From GCA-2731375 sp964631725 (GTDB lineage: Bacteria; Pseudomonadota; Alphaproteobacteria; GCA-2731375): a stretch of DNA of 64,000 bases. The notes under the pieces are model-generated. The model did not search any database. It saw nothing but the letters and a program-made list of their open reading frames with translations, and was not told the DNA's origin. Shown one piece after another: positions 61,446-64,000 of the stretch (position 1 is its first letter; each line of letters opens with the position of its first letter). Made by a program: the position numbers and the translations under genes. The DNA lies in assembly GCA_964631725.1 (NCBI GenBank), contig CAZVYX010000012.1:51428-115427 (forward strand), read 5' to 3'.

Positions 61446-62667
61446 TGATGGAAGCCACGGATTCTTCGATGCCGTACAGACCGCCGCCGTTTTCCGCGAT
61501 GGCAATCTGGGCATTTTCCACCTGGCGATCGCCGGCCTCGCCACGCAGCTGCGCGGTCAGTTCGTAAATCTGACACAGGCCGGTAGCGCCAATGGGATGC
61601 CCCTTGCATTCCAGACCGCCTGACGGGTTGACCGGAATGCGTCCGCCCAGGGTGGTTTCGCCCCGTTCGGACACGGCACCACCGTCACCGAAGCCGCAAA
61701 AGCCCAGATTTTCAATCTGTACGATCTCACCCATTGCGGTCGCATCATGCACTTCCGCCACGGAGATATCCTCGGGCCCGACGCCGGCCCGTTCATAGGC
61801 GCGTTTCGCCGCCTTGGCCGTGACGTGTTGGTGGATGTCGTCGGCGGCGCGGCTGGATCCGGTCTGCAGGACGGATGCCCGAACCTCGATCGCCCGGCCA
61901 CGGTCCAGGCCCAAACGCTTCAAGCCCGCCGCCGTGCAAAGCACCGCCGCCGCGCCGCCATCGCTGATGGGCGCGCACATGGGCAGGGTCAAGGGATAGG
62001 TGATGGGCGGTGCGGCCAGCACCTCCTCCACCGTGTAGGGCATGCGGTATTGCGCCTTTTCGTTATGCTGCGAATGATTGTGGTTCTTGGCCGAGACGGC
62101 GGCGATCTGCGTCTGGGTGGTGCCGAAGGTCTTCATATGGAACCGTGACCAGGCGGCGTAGACATCCATGAACAAACTATATGGCTTGGGCGAAGTGGTG
62201 CCTTGCGGCACCTCGTAGCCCTCGCCCAGAGCCAGCAGTTTTTCCTTGTTCGCCTCCACCTCCGCCACGTCCCACGCCGCATCGAAGGCCGAAAACATCC
62301 GCGCCTTGTCGGTGGAGTACATTTTCTCCACTCCAACCGCCAGGCTCACGTCGCCTTCGCCGGCGCGCAGATATTGCACCGCCAGATTGAAGGCCGTCGC
62401 GCCGCTGGCACAGGCATTCTCCACATTGACCACGGGGATCTCCTCGATCCCCATGTCCCGCAAGGCAATCTCGCCACGAATCATTTCCTGGCCTTCCATG
62501 TGCCCTTGGGTGGCGTTGGAGAAATAGGCGGCCTGGATATCCCCATGGTTCAAACCGGCGTCCGTGGTGGCTCCGTTCACGGCTTCGGCGGTCAGATCCT
62601 TGACGCTACGCTCAAGCAATTTGCCCAGCTGCGTCATGCCGACACCAGCGATGAAAACCTCGGTCAT
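61429..62667 (-). CDS. Thiolase family protein (acetyl-CoA acetyltransferase/SCP2-like)
   Basis: This is a 412-residue thiolase-fold enzyme. The nucleophile Cys86 is in NVENACASGATAF. AEVHDATA carries the His. GGLECKGHPIGATGLCQIYEL includes the C-terminal active-site His and the GHP-G-TG motif. It condenses or cleaves acyl-CoA thioesters. I chose ATG 62667, with GAGGA about 8 bases upstream. It is divergent from the DJ-1-like gene. Confidence 0.88.
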   Translation of the reverse strand: MTEVFIAGVGMTQLGKLLERSVKDLTAEAVNGATTDAGLNHGDIQAAYFSNATQGHMEGQEMIRGEIALRDMGIEEIPVVNVENACASGATAFNLAVQYLRAGEGDVSLAVGVEKMYSTDKARMFSAFDAAWDVAEVEANKEKLLALGEGYEVPQGTTSPKPYSLFMDVYAAWSRFHMKTFGTTQTQIAAVSAKNHNHSQHNEKAQYRMPYTVEEVLAAPPITYPLTLPMCAPISDGGAAAVLCTAAGLKRLGLDRGRAIEVRASVLQTGSSRAADDIHQHVTAKAAKRAYERAGVGPEDISVAEVHDATAMGEIVQIENLGFCGFGDGGAVSERGETTLGGRIPVNPSGGLECKGHPIGATGLCQIYELTAQLRGEAGDRQVENAQIAIAENGGGLYGIEESVASIIILGR

Positions 62668-62772
62668 GTCCCGTTTCCTCAAGTCCAGTCAGTTCCTGTG
62701 GCACTAAGTCTAACATCTGCATGCCGTTTTGCTATCATGCGCCTCGGTGGTGAATTTAGGGGAGTGTTGGCC

Positions 62773-63369
62773 ATGACTACGACATTTGGAATTCTGTTCT
62801 TCGAGGGCACGGAAGAGCTCGATGCGATCGGCCCATGGGAGGTCTTTACCATGGCGGCGATACAACGTGACGATATCGCCGTGGTCTCGATCTCCGAACA
62901 GGGCGGGACGGTCACCTGCAACAAAGGCATGCGCGTGATGATGGATCATAGCTTTGCCGATGCGCCGAGACTGGATGTACTGCTGGTGCCGGGCGGCATG
63001 GGGACGCGGCGGGAGGTGGACAACCCGGCACTGCTCAGTTGGATCGCCGAAGTCTCGGCGGATTGCCAATGGGTGACATCCGTCTGCACTGGGTCATTGC
63101 TGCTGGCCGAGGCCGGCCCGGCGGCCGGCAAAAGGATTACCACCCACTGGGGCGCCATTGAAATGGTGCGCAAGCGGGGCAAGGCGGGTGAGGTCCTGGA
63201 GAATATCCGCTATGTGCGCGATGGCAATGTTCTGACGTCCGCCGGGGTTTCCGCCGGCATCGATATGTCCCTGTGGCTGATCGGTGAAATGTACGGCCCG
63301 GCCTTTGCGCGGAGCGTGCAACGCAATATGGAATACGATCCCGCTCCGCCCTACGCGGCGGAGGTGTGA
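62773..63369 (+). CDS. DJ-1/PfpI family protein
   Basis: This is a 198-residue DJ-1/PfpI-type protein with the conserved Cys105 in SVCTGSLLLAEAG and an acidic residue near FEGTEELDAIGPWEV. ITTHWGAIEMVRKRG completes the fold. Members range from chaperone/deglycase-like to isocyanide hydratase-like, so activity is open. GGGGAG is about 9 bases before the ATG. Confidence 0.87.
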   Translation: MTTTFGILFFEGTEELDAIGPWEVFTMAAIQRDDIAVVSISEQGGTVTCNKGMRVMMDHSFADAPRLDVLLVPGGMGTRREVDNPALLSWIAEVSADCQWVTSVCTGSLLLAEAGPAAGKRITTHWGAIEMVRKRGKAGEVLENIRYVRDGNVLTSAGVSAGIDMSLWLIGEMYGPAFARSVQRNMEYDPAPPYAAEV

Positions 63370-63370
63370 C

Positions 63371-64000
63371 TCATTTCATGGCGCCGCACGTTGGCGCATT
63401 TTGTTCGATGCGTGCCGCCGGGAACAGGCAACTTACCGTGGTGCCTTCACCCTTGATGCTCTCGATCACCAGCCGGCCGCCATGCAGTTCCATAAGTGAT
63501 TTCGACAGGGCAAGGCCCAAACCAGTGCCTTCGAACTTGCGGGCGAGGGAACTGTCGACCTGATAAAAAGGCTGGGCCAGCTTTTCGATTTCCTCTTCCG
63601 CTATTCCGATGCCGGTATCGGAAATGGCGATGACCATTTCGCCGGATGCATGCATCGCCGTTCTGACCGTGACGGTGCCTTCTTCGGTGAACTTTACCGC
63701 GTTGGACAACAGGTTGAGCAATACCTGACGCACCGCCTTGGAATCGGCTCTTAGGGCCGGCAGGTTCTCTTCACATTCGACCGCAATTGTCAGACCCTCG
63801 GCTTCGGGCCGGCCGGACATCAAACCAACAGCCGTATCGATCAAGTGCGGCGGATCAACCAGATCATCCTGCAACGTGGTGGTGCCGGCCTCGATCTTGG
63901 CGATGTCCAGAATATCGTTGATGATGCTGAGAAGCTGGCTGCCGCTGTCATGAATGTCCGTGGAGTAGGTCTTGTACTCTTCAATTTCGATGGGGCCGAG
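63371..64000 (-). CDS. Sensor histidine kinase, C-terminal part (runs off the window)
   Basis: The frame is open to the window edge. Residues just inside it (LGPIEIEEYKTYSTDIHDSGSQ, then LLSIINDILDIAKIEAG) are the second half of the dimerisation domain after the H-box, which lies outside. The ATPase follows, with LLNLLSNAVKFT (N box), ISDTGIGI (G1) and GTGLGLALSKSL (G2). The sensory input domain is not visible. Confidence 0.93.
   Translation of the reverse strand, partial: LGPIEIEEYKTYSTDIHDSGSQLLSIINDILDIAKIEAGTTTLQDDLVDPPHLIDTAVGLMSGRPEAEGLTIAVECEENLPALRADSKAVRQVLLNLLSNAVKFTEEGTVTVRTAMHASGEMVIAISDTGIGIAEEEIEKLAQPFYQVDSSLARKFEGTGLGLALSKSLMELHGGRLVIESIKGEGTTVSCLFPAARIEQNAPTCGAMK

Noticed and set aside
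1..64000. tRNA, rRNA, CRISPR array, insertion sequence or phage genes
   Set aside because: I looked for cloverleaf ends, repeat-spacer arrays and transposase motifs and saw none. A tRNA scan was not possible.

Overview
The window looks like part of an alphaproteobacterial chromosome, probably a Rhodospirillales-type or marine lineage. The signs are high G+C, a fused anthranilate synthase trpE(G), TRAP transporters, several HyuA/HyuB pairs, a CoxMSL-type molybdenum hydroxylase and several luciferase-like monooxygenases. It is densely coding. I see no rRNA or tRNA gene, insertion sequence, phage gene or CRISPR array.

Layout: (1) 1-6.4 kb: a partial gene end, a hypothetical protein, trpE(G) with a possible attenuator leader, an NTF2-like protein and methyltransferase pair, and a split two-subunit thiamine-diphosphate decarboxylase. 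(2) 6.5-11.2 kb: an acyl-CoA ligase/MaoC-like operon, divergent from a tandem-hotdog thioesterase and a metallo-hydrolase. (3) 11.2-42 kb: a large catabolic region. It holds a D-cysteine desulfhydrase/cysteate lyase homologue, an SDR, a TRAP transporter, three HyuA and three HyuB genes around an alanine-racemase-like gene, an IclR regulator, a three-subunit molybdenum hydroxylase, several dehydrogenases and lactonase-type enzymes, and a flavin-dependent cluster (two LLM enzymes, a flavin reductase, an ABM monooxygenase). (4) 42.4-47.9 kb: a secreted orphan and a carbohydrate-type ABC transporter. (5) 47.9-55.2 kb: two methyltransferases, a benzoylformate-decarboxylase-like enzyme, an acyl-CoA synthetase, a MaoC dehydratase and a third LLM enzyme. 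(6) 55.5-58.4 kb: a CBS-domain protein, a selenoprotein read through an in-frame UGA, and a TauD-like dioxygenase. (7) 58.6-64 kb: NADP-glutamate dehydrogenase, an MFS carrier, a thiolase, a DJ-1/PfpI protein and a truncated histidine kinase.

Two observations stand out. First, the two open frames at 56125-56586 and 56590-57366 are one gene. They are in the same frame, separated by a single TGA at the position where GrdB/PrdB-family homologues carry Cys in a C-P-x-C motif, and a candidate bacterial SECIS hairpin follows the TGA. I read this as a selenoprotein that standard gene calling would split in two. Second, a 33-bp two-palindrome element lies both immediately upstream of the IclR gene (29873-29905) and in the ligase/thioesterase divergent promoter 20 kb away (9223-9255). 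On the minus strand it has the same promoter geometry at both sites. This predicts a regulon joining the ligase/MaoC operon, the thioesterase and one hyuAB operon.

Functions are inferred from recalled family motifs. No database search was possible.
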